NCBI GenBank assembly: GCA_949361645.1 | Contig: OX442415.1 | Span: 18,958,783-19,022,782 of the forward strand | DNA: 64,000 bases | Origin: Spongilla lacustris | Taxonomy: Eukaryota; Porifera; Demospongiae; Spongillida; Spongillidae | Reading direction: 5' to 3' | Part shown: in pieces, positions 1-12,014 of the stretch | Layout: each line of letters opens with the position of its first letter | Numbering within the stretch: position 1 is the first letter of the stretch | Program-made: the position numbers and the translations under genes | Notes under the pieces: generated by a model | Databases searched by the model: none | What the model saw: the letters and a program-made list of their open reading frames with translations, nothing else | Told to the model about the DNA's origin: nothing

Positions 1-2030
1 GTAAACTGAGGAACTTTAGACTATTTTTGTATAGTCTAATTGGTCTCCAAATGCTGCATGCATTCTATTGGTCAACTATCCCTGCCGCCATTTCAATAAG
101 CAGTCTTAAGCATTCTCTGACAAAAACATACCTTGCCAAAAATAAAAAGGAAAAGCAAGGGTTTTTTTTTTTTCTTGAAAAGTCTCTGCACAAAAGGACT
201 CTTATTTGAATGTGAGGGTGTTTTTTTTTTCATTTCAAAGCACTACTAGTATATACATTTTATGTTAAATGTCTCCAGCTAGCCCCCAGTTTGAAAGGCT
301 GATGACTGAAGCTCATGTTTGCTCTGCTTTGTTGTTAAGTGAGATAGTGCTTTATTTTATAGAAGATTATTTTGCATGCTGTTGTGAGGTACATGTATGA
401 AGAGAGACTTCAAGAACAGTCATTACAATGGAGTTTATGTCCTTTTAGTGAGCTGCCATTATGGATTTTGGATGTTGGGGCCTAATTAAATTCATAGCAA
501 AGGACATGCATGAGGTTTTATATGAATTTAATTTACATTGTTCCTTAATGTGAGAGATGTTACTGATATAAGTTCACCATCTGTTTTACTCAGCAAGGTA
601 CTCACTACAGTGTATGTCTTCCATGTTCCCATATGCTCTTCAAATACATGTACATGTAGATTTTTTTAAATGTACTTGTAGTGGAATGTGCCTGTATGAT
701 GATGTCCCAGGTTGTAGTGTAATGTCACACAAGATGACTGTGCATTCGTACTTAAAAAAACAAACTATATTTAAAATAAGGGTGTGCTTTCATTGAAGAT
801 GAATGTTGTGACAGTTCATACATGTTGAAAACTAGTACAATCAGCCTCATTTAACACAGACATTTTCTAGGCAACATAACGACAGGAATCTATTAAAGTT
901 GTGAGCTGGTCTACCCATACTTGAGCACTGACACTATGACCTGAAAACTAACCACTCTTAAATCCATGCCTTGGAAATCTATGCGGCTTGCAACATAGTT
1001 GATACTTAAAAATGAAAGCACACAACACGTGTCTCCATGAGACGAGAGCCTGACCATACATAAGGTTCCAACAGCACAAGTTGTGATCTGGAAACTAACA
1101 CATTATGATGCAAAGTACACCTCTCTTAAAACTGTAATCTTACACAGCCTGTATTTTTAAGCAGAGAATACCCCTAACCTTAATTTTAAAGGAATAACAC
1201 ACAAAAGTGACACAGCTCTAAGTTAAGCTTACAGCATTTGTATCAAGAAAGCTCGGCTAACTTAACACAGAGCTCTTCCAAGCACAAACTTTAACAGCAT
1301 GTGTAAATTGCTCAATTAGTACAGGATTAAATTACTGTCTGTATTGAAAGCACATATTCACATAACAAAAAACCAAAAAAAAAAAAAAAAAAAACAGAGA
1401 ATATACCCCTGCACACATAGCCTCACTATGAAAACTGGAACACGCAACATGCATATCACATAAAACCTTAAACCCCAGCTTAATCATATCTGTAAATAGC
1501 TTAGGGGCTAAAACAGGATGCATTAAAGCAGCTGCTGTCTTAAAACAGCATTCTTCCCAATTATCACTCCGTCATTTAATGCAGAGGTTTTCTAAGCACA
1601 TAGTTCAAAATTTTATTACAGATAGCTTTGAAATGAATGCACACAAGTGTCTCTTAAAGCATATTTATGTACATAATCTGGAAACCAGCTAGGTACCTCA
1701 AAACATGATGCATCTAATCATCCGAAAATGTGATGCTTGAAAACAGGAGTCTCTTAAAGAAGAGATTGAATCAAAGCATGCCCTCTCTTAAAATGGCACT
1801 TCTCACTCATCTAAAACATACAGATATAAATTTAAGCAGAGACTACTATTTTTAAAAGGAATCACACATTAAAGCTAGAAGCTCACAATATTACAATAAA
1901 TAGCACACCCTTATTTAACACAGGGATTTTCTTAGCACATACATTGTAGATCTACTTCAACAGCATATCACCTTGGGAAACATTGCATAACTGGATGCTA
2001 CTTAAATACAGTACCGTCCACGAGCAAGTT
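1..2030. other. AT-rich non-coding stretch
   Basis: No supported gene. The stretch is AT-rich with poly-T and poly-A runs (for example the A run near 1376-1394) and only short chance open frames. It may be intron or 5' flank of the host gene whose 3' exons lie further right, but no convincing exon was found. Confidence 0.5.
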
Positions 2031-2035
2031 AAAAG

Positions 2036-2228
2036 CCCTCGCTCGACTCGCTAATGCAAGCGAATTAAGTTTGCGTGTGCTTACACGCGAGGAAACAAGT
2101 TGTGCCTTAATACTACACGCGTGTCTTTGTACACGCGCTCGCACTCGCAACCCGCGCAAGGCGAGTACACGCGAGTAATTACACGCGAGTACACGCAATC
2201 GCTACACGCGAGCCTCGCGCGAGCACTT
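2036..2228. repeat. CpG-rich cluster of ACACGCGAG-like motifs
   Basis: About ten variants of ACACGCGAG, ACACGCGCTCGC and related CGCG words are packed into 190 bp inside otherwise AT-rich DNA. Several form inverted pairs around a small palindrome near 2119 (ACACGCGTGT). It could be a degenerate minisatellite or a CpG-rich regulatory patch; the sequence does not decide. Confidence 0.5.
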
Positions 2229-2708
2229 ATATTTATTTTGCAAATGTATATAATCATTATAATGCCATTCAATCTACTAGACAAATGGTATGATACATCT
2301 AGTACTATTAATTTAGAACTTGCATGTCTCTTACATGTAGTCTAGAGTATATTACATACACGCATGTATGGGCACCATAGCGCATCTGAGCAGTGAGCAC
2401 TACACCAAAGCCAATTACAATAATGCATAGAGTGTGCGCATACGCTAGCGACATAGCCACGACTGACGAGGCGTGGCTTTAAAGCATAAACGGTAAATGT
2501 TGAGAATCTATTCTAAGTATATGATTTTCAACAAAGCTATCTCTCACTAATGTCTATGCTCTCACTCTGGTATACGGTAATGGCTAATGCGTCGCCCGTA
2601 GCGGTAGGTGTGGCAGATATTTAATTATTGGCTCTTAATATTTTTTGTAATGTTTAACTCCATAGTACATATACTCCACCGCTTAGGGGGTTAAAACATG
2701 CGCGACAG

Positions 2709-3315
2709 TGATATGTGAGGGAGTGTGGGTGTATATGTAATATTAATACTTTAACCCTTTTAACCGTTGACGCCCAGCCTGGGAGTAGCACATGGACAAG
2801 GAGTTACATGTAAGAATTGCATGGTGGGCAGAGAGAGGAAATCGATCTACAACACGGGCTGCGCTGGCAATAGCGCTAGTGTCGTTCACTAATCAATTTG
2901 ATCCGTTCGCGCGTTGCGCTATTATTAAAGCATGTAACTAGTATGGCTTTCCTTGGCTGTCTGCGTTACTAGTACATGTGCATGCATGGTTATGCTGAAT
3001 GTTTTCTTCTTGTTTCTTGTAGTAGCCTTCTGCCAGTCAAAACAATCCTAGGTCATGGTTTGATGAAGAAAAGCTGTCTAGTGATGATAACATCATGATG
3101 GAAAAGATGCTGTGCAATGAACTGATGTGAGAACACCAAGTACATGTACAGCCATTAACAGATGACTTATTGATAAGGTAAATTGTATCCCAAATTGGGA
3201 AGTGTAGGACTTTGGTCCATGGAGTGACTGTGTAGGGGGAGGAGGTGGGGAAGTCTTGGGAGGGGATTTCTCCAATCTTCGGGAAGCACCTCCATACCTC
3301 ACCTTCCCTCCTCTT
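2709..3315. repeat. Direct segmental duplication, copy 1
   Basis: Starts at the TGATATGTGAGGGAGTG motif and is nearly identical to 6396-7010, an offset of 3687 bases. It carries an intron end, a 152-bp exon and the beginning of the next intron, then runs into the pyrimidine tract. It is one copy of a tandem exon-plus-intron duplication. Confidence 0.9.
3026..3177 (+). pseudogene. Duplicated host exon, inactivated copy
   Basis: Preceded by a pyrimidine-rich stretch ending in TTGTAGTAG and followed by the donor GTAAAT. In phase 0 it reads as the same peptide as 6709-6860 (SWFDEEKLSS...MMEKMLCNEL), but codon 35 is TGA at 3128-3130 where the other copy has TCA. Splicing it in would truncate the protein, so it is probably a skipped relic. 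The parent protein was not recognised. Confidence 0.55.
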
Positions 3316-6300
3316 TCCTCCTCACCTTCCCTCTCATTCCCTCCCTTTCTCTCCTCCACTTCTCTCCTTCCCTCTCCTTCACTCCTCCCCTTCCCTCCCC
3401 TTCACACTTGTTTCAATCCCCTTTTTCCCTCCTCATTCCCTCCCCGTCACTCCTCTCATTCCCCCTCCACTCCTCCCCTTCCCTCTCCTTCACTCCTCTC
3501 CTTCCTTCTCCTTCACTCCTCCCCTTCCCTTTCCTTCACTCCTCCACTTCCCTCTCCTTCCCTCCTCCCCTTCACTCCTCCCCTTCCCTCTCCTTCACTC
3601 TTCCCCTTCCCTCCCTTTCACTCCTCACATTCCGTTCCTTCACTCCTCCCCTTACCTCTCCTCCACTCCTCCCCTTCACTCTTCACTCCTCCCCATCACT
3701 CCTCTCATTCCCCCTCCACTCCTCCCCTTCACTCCTCACATTCCCTCTCCTTCACTCCTCCCCTTCCCTCCCTTTCACTCCTCACATTCCATTTCTTCAC
3801 TTCTCCCTTCCCTCCCTCTCCCTTCCCTTCACTCCTCAATCCTGCCTTCACTCCTCCCCTTCCCTTCACTCCTCTCAATCCCTCCTCCACTCCTCCCCTT
3901 CACTCCTTTCAATCCCTTCTCCATTCCTCCCCTTCCCTACCTTTCACTCCTCCCCTTCCCTTCACTCCTCTCAATCCCTCCTCCACTCCTCCCCTTCACT
4001 CCTTTCAATCCCTTCTCCATTCCTCTCCTTCCCTACCTTTCACTCCTACCCTTCCCTTCACTCATTCCCTCTCCTTCACTCCTCCCTTCCCTCTCCTTTC
4101 TCCTCCTTTCACTCCTCTCAATCCCTCCTCCACTCCTCCCCTTCCCTCCCTTTCACTCCTCCCCTTCCCTCCCTTTCACTCCTCCCCTTCCCTCCCTTTC
4201 ACTCCTCCCCTTCCCTCCCTTTCACTCCTCCCCTTCCCTCCCTTTCACTCCTCCCCTTCCCTCCCTTTCACTCCTCCCCTTCCCTCCCTTTCACTCCTCC
4301 CCTTCCCTCCCTTTCACTCCTCCCCTTCCCTCCACTCATTCCCTCCCCTCCACTCTTCCCTTTCCCTCTCCTTCAATCCTCCCCTTTCCTCTCCTTCACT
4401 CCTCCCCTTCACTCCCATCCACTCCTCATCCCTCTCCTTCACTCCTCCCCTTTGCTCCCCTCCACTGCTCCCTTTCACTACCCTTCACTCCCCTCCACTC
4501 CTCCCCTTCACTCCCCTCACTCCTCCCCTTCCCTCTCCTTCACTCCTCTCATTCCCTCTCCTTCACTCCTCCCCTCCACTTCTCTCAATCCCTCCTCCAC
4601 TCCTCTCCTTCACTCCTCTCAATCCCTCCACTCCTCCCCTTCCCTCTCCTCCACTCCTCCCCTTCACTCCTCACCTTCCCTTTACTTCACTCCTCCCCTT
4701 TCCTCCCCTTCACACTTGTTTCCATCCCCCTTTTCCCTCCTCATTCCCTCCCCGTCACTCCTCTCATTCCCCCTCCACTCCTCCCCTTCCCTCTCCTTCA
4801 CTCCTCTATCACTCCTCCCCTTCCCTCCTTCACTCCTCCCCTTCCCTCCTTCACTCCTCCCCTTCCCTCCTTCACTCCTCCCCTTCCCTCCTTCACTCCT
4901 CCCCTTCCCTCCTTCACTCCTCCCCTTCCCTCCTTCACTCCTCCCCTTCCCTCTCCTTCACTCCTCCCCTTCCTACCTCTCCTTCACTCCTCCCCTTCCC
5001 TCCTCCCCTTCCCTCCTCCCCTTCCCTCCTCCCCTTCCCTCCTCCCCTTCCCTCCTCCCCTTCCCTCTCCTTCACTCCTCCCTTCCCTCTCCTTCACTCC
5101 TCCCTTCCCTCTCCTTCACTCCTCCCTTCCCTCTCCTTCACTCCTCCCCTTCCCTCTCCTTCACTCCTCCCCTTCCCTCTCCTTCACTCCTCTCCTTCTT
5201 TCTCCTTCACTCCTCCCCTTCCCTCCTTCACTCCTCCCCTTCCCTCCTTCACTCCTCCCCTTCCCTCCTTCACTCCTCCCCTTCCCTCCTTCACTCCTCC
5301 CCTTCCCTCCTTCACTCCTCCCCTTCCCTCCTTCACTCCTCCCCTTCCCTCCTTCACTCCTCCCCTTCCCTCTCCTTCACTCCTCCCCTTCCTACCTCTC
5401 CTTCACTCCTCCCCTTCCCTCCTCCCCTTCCCTCCTCCCCTTCCCTCCTCCCCTTCCCTCCTCCCCTTCCCTCTCCTTCACTCCTCCCTTCCCTCTCCTT
5501 CACTCCTCTCCTTCCCTCCCTTTCACTCCTCACATTACGTTCCTTCACTCCTCCCCTTACCTCTCCTCCACTTCTCCCCTTCACTCCTCTTCACTCCTCC
5601 CCATCACTCCTCTCATTCCCCCTCCACTCCTCCCCTTCACTCCTCCCATTCCCTCCCTTTCACTTCTCACATTCCGTTCCTTCACTCCTCTCCTTACCTC
5701 TCCTCCACTCCTCCTCTTCACTCCTCCCATTCCCTCTCCTTCACTCCTCCTCTTCCCTCCCCGTCACTCCTCTCATTCTCTCCCCTTCACTCCTCTCCTT
5801 CACTCCTCTCATTCCCTCCCTTTCATTCCTCACATTCCGTTCCTTCACTCCTCCCCTTCACTCCACTCAATCCCTTCTCCATTCCTCCCCTTCCCGACCT
5901 TTCACTCCTCCCCTTCCCTTCACTCATTCCCTCTCCTTCACTCCTCCCTTCCCTCTCCTTTCTCCTCCTTTCACTCCTCTCAATCCCTCCTCCACTCCTC
6001 CCTTTCACTCCTCCCCTTCCCTCCCTTTCACTCCTCCCCTTCCCTTCACTCATTCCCTCCCCTCCACTCTTCCCCTTCCCTCTCCTTCAATCCTCCCCTT
6101 TCCTCTCCTTCACTCCTCCCCTTCACTCCCATCCACTCCTCTTCCCTCTCCTTCACTCCTCCCCTTTGCTCCCCTCCACTGCTCCCTTTCACTCCCCTTC
6201 ACTCCCCTCCACTCCTCCCCTTCACTCCTCCCCTTTGCTCCCCTCCACTGCTCCCTTTCACTCCCCTTCACTCCCCTCCACTCCTCCCCTTCACTCCCCT

Positions 6301-6390
6301 CACTCCTCCCCTTCCCTCTCCTTCACTCCTCTCATTCCCTCTTCTTCACTCCTCCCCTCCACTTCTCTCAATCCCTCCTCCACTCCTATG
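3290..6390. repeat. 3.1-kb CT-rich pyrimidine tract (CTCCCCTTCACTC-type minisatellite)
   Basis: Almost pure C and T on the plus strand, interrupted by the A of CACTC and by occasional CATTCC or CAATCC. Units of about 13-20 bp such as CTCCCCTTCCCTCC and CTCCCCTTCACTCC are arranged in higher-order blocks, for example 4130-4330 and 4810-4950. Stop codons are almost absent, so frames of about 1000 codons exist on the plus strand; they are artefacts of composition. The tract starts about 110 bp after the donor at 3178, so it fills an intron. Confidence 0.95.
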
Positions 6391-6395
6391 ATATG

Positions 6396-7010
6396 TGATA
6401 TGTGAGGGAGTGAGGGTGTATATGTAATATTAATACTTTAACCCTTTTAACCGTTGACGCCCAGCCTGACAGTAGCACATGGAGAAGGAGTAACATGTAA
6501 GAATTGCAGGGTGGGCAGAGATAGGAAATCGGCAACACGGGCTGCGCTGGCAATAGCGCTAGTGTCGTTCACTAATCAATTTGATCCGTTCGCGCGTTGC
6601 GCTATTATTAAAGCATGTAACTAGTATGACTTTCCTTGGCTGTCTGCGTTACTAGTACATGTGCATGCATGGTTATGCTGAATGTTTTCTTCTTGTTTCT
6701 TGTAGTAGCCTTCTTCCAGTCAAAACAATCCTAGGTCATGGTTTGATGAAGAAAAGCTGTCTAGTAATGACAACATCATGATGGAAAAGATGCTGTGCAA
6801 TGAACTGATATCAGAACACCAAGTACATGTACAGCCATTAACAGATGACTTATTGATAAGGTGAATTGTATCCCAAATTCTGTCCTTGGAAAGTGTAGGA
6901 CTGTGGTCCATAGAGTGACTGTGTAGGGGGAGGAGGTGGGGTAGTATAGAAGCCTTGGGAGGAGATTTCTCCAATCTTCGGGAAGCACCTCCATCCCTCA
7001 CATTCGCTCC
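6396..7010. repeat. Direct segmental duplication, copy 2
   Basis: Second copy of the 2709-3315 unit. It has small differences, including TCA instead of TGA in the exon and a few extra bases after the donor. It leads into a second pyrimidine tract. Confidence 0.9.
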
Positions 7011-9414
7011 TCCCCTTTCTTCCTCACCTTCCCTCTCATTCCCTCCCTTTCCCTCCTCCACTTCTCTCCTTCCCTCTCCTTCACTCCTCCCCTTCCCTCT
7101 CCTTCACTCCTCCCCATCCCTCCTCATTCCCTCTCCTTCACTCCTCCCATCCCTCCTCCACTCCTCCCCTTCCCTCCTCTTATTCCCTCTCCTTCACTCC
7201 TCCCTTTCCCTCTTCTCCACTCCTCCCCTTCCCTCCCTTTCACTCCTCACATTCCGTTCCTTCACTCCTCCCCTTCCCTCCCTTTCACTCCTCTCATTCC
7301 CTCCCCTTCACTCCTCTTCCCTCTCCTTCACTTCTCCACTCCTCCCCTTCACTCCCCTCCACTCCTCCCCTCCACTCCTCCCCTTCACTCCCCTCCACTC
7401 CTCCCCTTCACTCCCCTCCACTCCTCCCCTTCACTCCCCTCCACTCCTCCCCTTCACTCCCCTCCACTCCTCCCCTTCACTCCCCTCCACTCCTCCCCTT
7501 CACTCCCCTCCACTCCTCCCCTTCACTCCCCTCCACTCCTCCCCTTCACTCCCCTCCACTCCTCCCCTTCACTCCCCTCCACTCCTCCCCTTCACTCCCC
7601 TCCACTCCTCCCCTTCACTCCCCTCCACTCCTCCCCTTCACTCCCCTCCACTCCTCCCCTCCACTCCTCCCCTCCACTCCTCCCCTTCACTCCCCTCCAC
7701 TCCACCCCTTCACTCCCCTCCACTCCTCCCCTTCCCTCCCCTTCACTCCTCCCCTTCACTCCCCTCATTCCTACCCTCCCCTACACTCCCCTCTTTCCTC
7801 CCTCCCTTCACTCTTCTCTTTCCTTCAGTTCCTTCATCTCCTTCCCTTCATTTTACCTCTAACCTTTACTACCCTCTTTCTCAAACATACAAACACCGCA
7901 GTACCCTGTTCTGTATTTCCTGTCACACAACTGTGGTAGTACATGTATATACGTAAAGGGAGCCCTGTTTGCTATTTTTTTCCTCTGTTCCTCATCTTGC
8001 AGATTAAAGAACCTATTGTAAGCTTACATGTACATGTACATGTAGCACAAACTGAGGTTTTAGATAAGATGTGGTCAGGATAATATGTCTATTTATAGTG
8101 GTATGTACACATTCATGGACAGTGGTTTGTGTTCTGGACTTGTTTGTGATGCTGACTCACTTCAGTCTTGGTAATAATAGTTCAGTACAATGTACATGTA
8201 TCACACACACATACCCACTGCACACCACAGTGCTTTTGTGCTCTGACTTGTTTGTTGTGCTGACTGATATGCTGCTCACTTTAGTCTTGATAATATTGTG
8301 TGTATGCATCATTCCCTCTCCTTCACTCCTCCCCTTCACTCCCCTCCACTCCTCCCCTTCCCTCCCTTTCACTCCTCACATTCCTCTCCTTCACTCCTCC
8401 CCTTCCCTCTCCTTCACTCCTTCTCTTCCCTCCCTCTCCTTCATTCCTCCCCTTCCCTCTCCTTCACTCCTCTCAATCCCTCCTCCACTCCTCCCCTTCA
8501 CTCCCCTTCACTCCCCTCCACTCCTCCCTTCACTCTCCTTCACTCCTCCCCTTCACTCCCTTTCACTCCTTCCCTCCCTTTCACTCCTCCCCTTCACTCC
8601 TCTCAATCCCTCCTTCACTCACTTTCACTCCTCACATTCTGTCCCCTTCACTCATCCCCTTCCTTCTCCTTGACTCAACCCTTTCCCTCCCCTTCACTCC
8701 CCTCATCCCTACCCTCCCCTACACTTCCCTCCCTTCACTCTTCTCTTTCCTTCAGTTCCTTCATCTCCTTCCCTTCATTTTACCTCTAACCTTTACTACC
8801 CTCTTTCTCAAACATACAAACACTGCAGTACCCTGTTCTGTATTTCCTGTCACACAACTGTGGTAGTATATAGTAAAGGGAGCCCTATTTGCTATTTCTC
8901 CCTCTATTCTGTGTACATTTGGCCTTGACATTAAGTCCTCATCTTGCAGCTTATTACATTTTTTTAAGGAACCTATTGTAAGCTTACAAGTACATGTACA
9001 TGTAGCACAAACTAATGTGTTAGATAAGATGTGGTCAGGATAACATGTCCATTTATAGTGATATGTACACATTCATGGTACACATGCACACCACAGTGGT
9101 TTGTGTTCTGGACTTGTTTGTGATGCTGACTCACTTCAGTCTTGGTAATAATAGTTCAGTACATGTATCACACACACATTCCCATATGCACACCACAGTG
9201 GTTTTGTGCTCTGGACTTGTTTGTTGTGCTGACTGATATGCTGCTCACTTCAGTCTTGAGAATATTGTGTGTATGCATCTGTGACACTTGTATGTTGCCC
9301 ATTAACAGGTTCATACATGTATAAGGTGTATCATCCACATATGTGCCATTTAATTTACCTCTCTGTTCCTCTCTCCCTAGGGCAATAGGCTATCATCCAA
9401 GTGACTTCTGTTGA
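6709..9414 (+). CDS. Last two exons of an unidentified host gene (partial)
   Basis: Exon 6709-6860 lies between an acceptor (TCTTGTAGTAG) and the donor GTGAAT. It reads open as ...NNPRSWFDEEKLSSNDN... to ...QPLTDDLLI and ends two bases into an Arg codon. Exon 9381-9414 follows a good acceptor (CTCTCTCCCTAG); it completes that codon and ends as RAIGYHPSDFC with stop TGA at 9412. The matched phases and conserved sites make this a plausible C-terminus of about 62 visible residues. The protein is hydrophilic, with no domain I recognise. Upstream exons were not found in the window. The intron (6861-9380) contains two pyrimidine tracts. Confidence 0.5.
7011..7860. repeat. Second pyrimidine tract
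   Basis: Same composition as 3290-6390. The part at 7330-7730 is a regular array of an about 22-bp unit (CTCCCCTTCACTCCCCTCCA) repeated roughly 16 times. It lies in the intron between the last two exons of the host gene. Confidence 0.95.
7840..8310. repeat. Intronic direct duplication, copy 1
   Basis: The stretch from the end of the pyrimidine tract through the CACACAACTGTGGTAGTA and CTGGACTTGTTTGTGATGC motifs is repeated at 8755-9290 with short indels. The TACATGTACATGTA motif occurs in both. Confidence 0.85.
8310..8760. repeat. Third pyrimidine tract
   Basis: About 450 bp of CTCCTT/CACTCC repeats of the same family as the two larger tracts, placed between the two copies of the 0.5-kb intronic duplication. 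No gene is supported. Confidence 0.9.
8755..9290. repeat. Intronic direct duplication, copy 2
   Basis: Homologous to 7840-8310. With the exon duplication and the repeated tracts it shows that this intron grew by several rounds of tandem duplication. Confidence 0.85.
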
Positions 9415-10100
9415 AAATGAGTGAACTATGATTAGATGCTATATGAACATGTCATTGTGAAATTATTGTGCAGTTTTGATAATGATCCTTTTAACATAGT
9501 TTCATAGCTATAGTAGCATGTGGATAGCAGAAAGGTTAGTGGTCATCTGAAGTACACTAGAGCCAAGGCGCCTTAGCCAAGCAAAGGCATCAGGTCTTCT
9601 ATGTCATGTGTACTACTCACCTGGCCAACAGACACCTGTACATGATCTAAAGATGACTCTAACCTAGACATCGAGTGTAAATTTTAGCTAGTCACAGCAT
9701 TAATTTCTGTGTGGTAACTCCACCGATGTACGCTGCTGAGCTCACCACAACAGCATGCACTGACTCATGGATGCTTAATTATATATTTATAGATACATGC
9801 TGTAGTCTCATCAGAGAAGCATAGTCATTTCACCCTGCAGAGCCATATATGAGCTGTTTGTGACACCTCCATTGCCTAAATCAATTATAAAACCGGCTTA
9901 TGTATTACTTATTTTGTGTACATTGAGGCATTAATTGACTCAGGAACCAGCTGCAGATGAAAGGTAACAAATATTGCAGCACTGTAAATAATTCATGCAC
10001 AGTATAAAAAATCATATGCATATATGATACTACATGCGAACGAATACAGCATATATGAAAAATAATAATAAGCAACTAAAGATGCACCACACATCTAAAT
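9415..10100. other. Non-coding stretch after the host gene
   Basis: 3' untranslated and intergenic DNA. I see no open frame worth calling and no clear polyadenylation signal close to the stop codon. Confidence 0.5.
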
Positions 10101-10109
10101 CTACAATGC

Positions 10110-10335
10110 ACTTCTACTCAACATCGCTCTTGAGTTGGCCTTAATTAGGGACATGTTCAGACGACCGTATAGATTTGATATCACTCTGGACATCGTTTGG
10201 TTGGTTTTGATGCAGAGCCTGCTGGCCAAACGTGAGATGGTCCGTTGTGCTTCTATGCCCCATGCACCATGTAGGCTTCCACTGCTAAGGGCACACAGAT
10301 CCATCCAAGTTCCTCACACTTTGGATCGTTTTCAA
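10110..10335 (-). pseudogene. Retroelement polyprotein C-terminal relic
   Basis: Read on the minus strand, with a frame break near the middle, the sequence gives DPKCEELGWICVPLAVEAY, then EAQRTISRLASRLCI, then SNLYGRLNMSLIKANSRA. The order (WICVPLAVE, WG-EAQ, SRLA, YGRLN, RANARA) resembles C-terminal tails of reverse-transcriptase polyproteins common in marine invertebrate genomes. That resemblance is from memory and unverified. The reading is frame-broken and no reverse transcriptase core lies nearby, so it is a scrap. Confidence 0.4.
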
Positions 10336-10364
10336 TATGCATATAATAATTAAAGCTAAGTATG

Positions 10365-11245
10365 AAAGGAAAGTTTAAGTCCCTTTCTGCAGCTAACTGA
10401 TAATTCATCAGTGCACAGTTATAATTATAATTATATATAAACTAATGCTAAGCTGCGTGCGCAGCTTATACATATGAATGGAAAGTTTAAGTCCCTTTCT
10501 GCAGCTATGCAAGAAATTAAGACTGAGAGCTATGGGGCGTGGCACAATACACGTACAGTCGTGGTAGCCAGCACGTTCAATGATATATTCTTATCAGTGT
10601 ACATATGTAACAGAAAGCATCCCTGAGCCGGTCAGTTGGATGCGGGCTGCATATACTGATGACGGTTGCTGCATGCATATATAATATATATGGGCTGGAC
10701 CAATCGTTCGATGCACCGGCAAAATATCCTGCATACATGTACATTGATCATATACCCGGCAGAACTAAGCGTCATTTACTATAACTATTCAGAATACAGT
10801 GGAACCGTTCCCTAAGGCTATATAAGTTTCTTCCTGCATGCTGCACCTGAACTGAATTATACCTATGCCCATCGTCCCATATCTTTGATGGGGGGCGTGG
10901 CTCGATACACATGTAGATAGCATGTTCATTGATAGAATATAACAGAAAGCATCCATGAGTAAGGTCTTAAGCTGCACGCTGTTGTGTGTGTCGGTTGCTG
11001 CATGCAAGGACATTATGGAGAATTAATTCAATCAGTAGTTAATCATTGAATGCGGCACACATTATATATCTTAAGGTAACGCCTCGATCATAAATATTAG
11101 GACTAAGCTGCAGCATGCATATTGTAGGTATTGCAGTGGAAAGCTTTCCGCTTTACGTCCTTTCCTGCATGATGCACCTAAATCGCTTATATCAATCGTG
11201 ATGGCGATGAGGGGCGGGCCTCAATACACATGTCAACTGAGGACA
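10365..11245. repeat. Three diverged modules of about 330 bp upstream of fibrinogen gene 1
   Basis: Modules near 10475-10690, 10795-11010 and 11130-11240 share in the same order a GGAAAG/GGAACC start, TTCCTGCATGATGCACCT, a GGGGCGTGGC-type box followed by ACACATGT, CAGAAAGCATCC and GGTTGCTGCATGCA. Spacing is about 330 bp. The GGGGCGTGGC/GGGGCGGGCC boxes resemble GC-box elements, so these may be duplicated promoter modules. This is inference from sequence alone. Confidence 0.55.
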
Positions 11246-11495
11246 ATACACTCTTCAACTGAAGGTACATACCTATATACGATTAGGGAGCATCGCATGC
11301 ATGCATTAACGTTGAAACAGTTATATTTAGTATTTAATATTTTTACTAGGGAAATGCATGTCGTGTTATATCTTCAATAAAATTATGGTCAAACGCATAT
11401 TGGTACATGGTACGTCCAGTTCCGAGTCAACAAATCAGAATTGAACATTCATCACACTAACTGATATGAATCTGTTCTAAGTGTGCTGACAATTA

Positions 11496-11695
11496 NNNNN
11501 NNNNNNNNNNNNNNNNNNNNNNNNNNNNNNNNNNNNNNNNNNNNNNNNNNNNNNNNNNNNNNNNNNNNNNNNNNNNNNNNNNNNNNNNNNNNNNNNNNNN
11601 NNNNNNNNNNNNNNNNNNNNNNNNNNNNNNNNNNNNNNNNNNNNNNNNNNNNNNNNNNNNNNNNNNNNNNNNNNNNNNNNNNNNNNNNNNNNNNN
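11496..11695. other. Assembly gap (200 N)
   Basis: Exactly 200 N; the length is probably nominal. Confidence 0.99.
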
Positions 11696-11956
11696 TGCAT
11701 GCCTATGCACGTTTTCTCTTTCGTTACTTCAGTTGAAGTGAAAGGGTGTACGGGTATATATACGCATATGCATGCGGTGCTAAATTATTGTATAACTAAT
11801 GCAGCCTGCATCGTAGGCAGGTGCAGGCCCAAGCCTCAAGGAGCTAGGGATCTCTGATCTGAGGCAACATTCCTTTAATTATGCATTCCTAGCTGATTTG
11901 CATGTACATCTCAACTTCCGGCACATACCGGCCCTTCTAGCAGCTAGCATTCACGC

Positions 11957-11966
11957 TATATATAAG
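11957..11966 (+). promoter_or_regulatory. TATA box of fibrinogen gene 1
   Basis: TATATATAAG lies 49 bp before the chosen ATG, inside a block (CATTCACGCTATATATAAG, then GTGCGTTATAA) that is conserved at the same place before gene 2 (29351-29360) and, with a T-to-C change, before gene 3 (41626-41635). Conservation of the core block in all three paralogues supports promoter function. Confidence 0.6.
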
Positions 11967-12014
11967 TGCGTTATAATCCTAACTGCATGGTTATCTGCGC
12001 CAAGATATAAAGAA

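Noticed and set aside
3245..6405. Three overlapping open frames of about 1000 codons rich in Ser, Pro and Leu
   Set aside because: They exist in all three plus frames because CT-rich DNA lacks stop codons. There is no codon structure, and the tract is a minisatellite within an intron.
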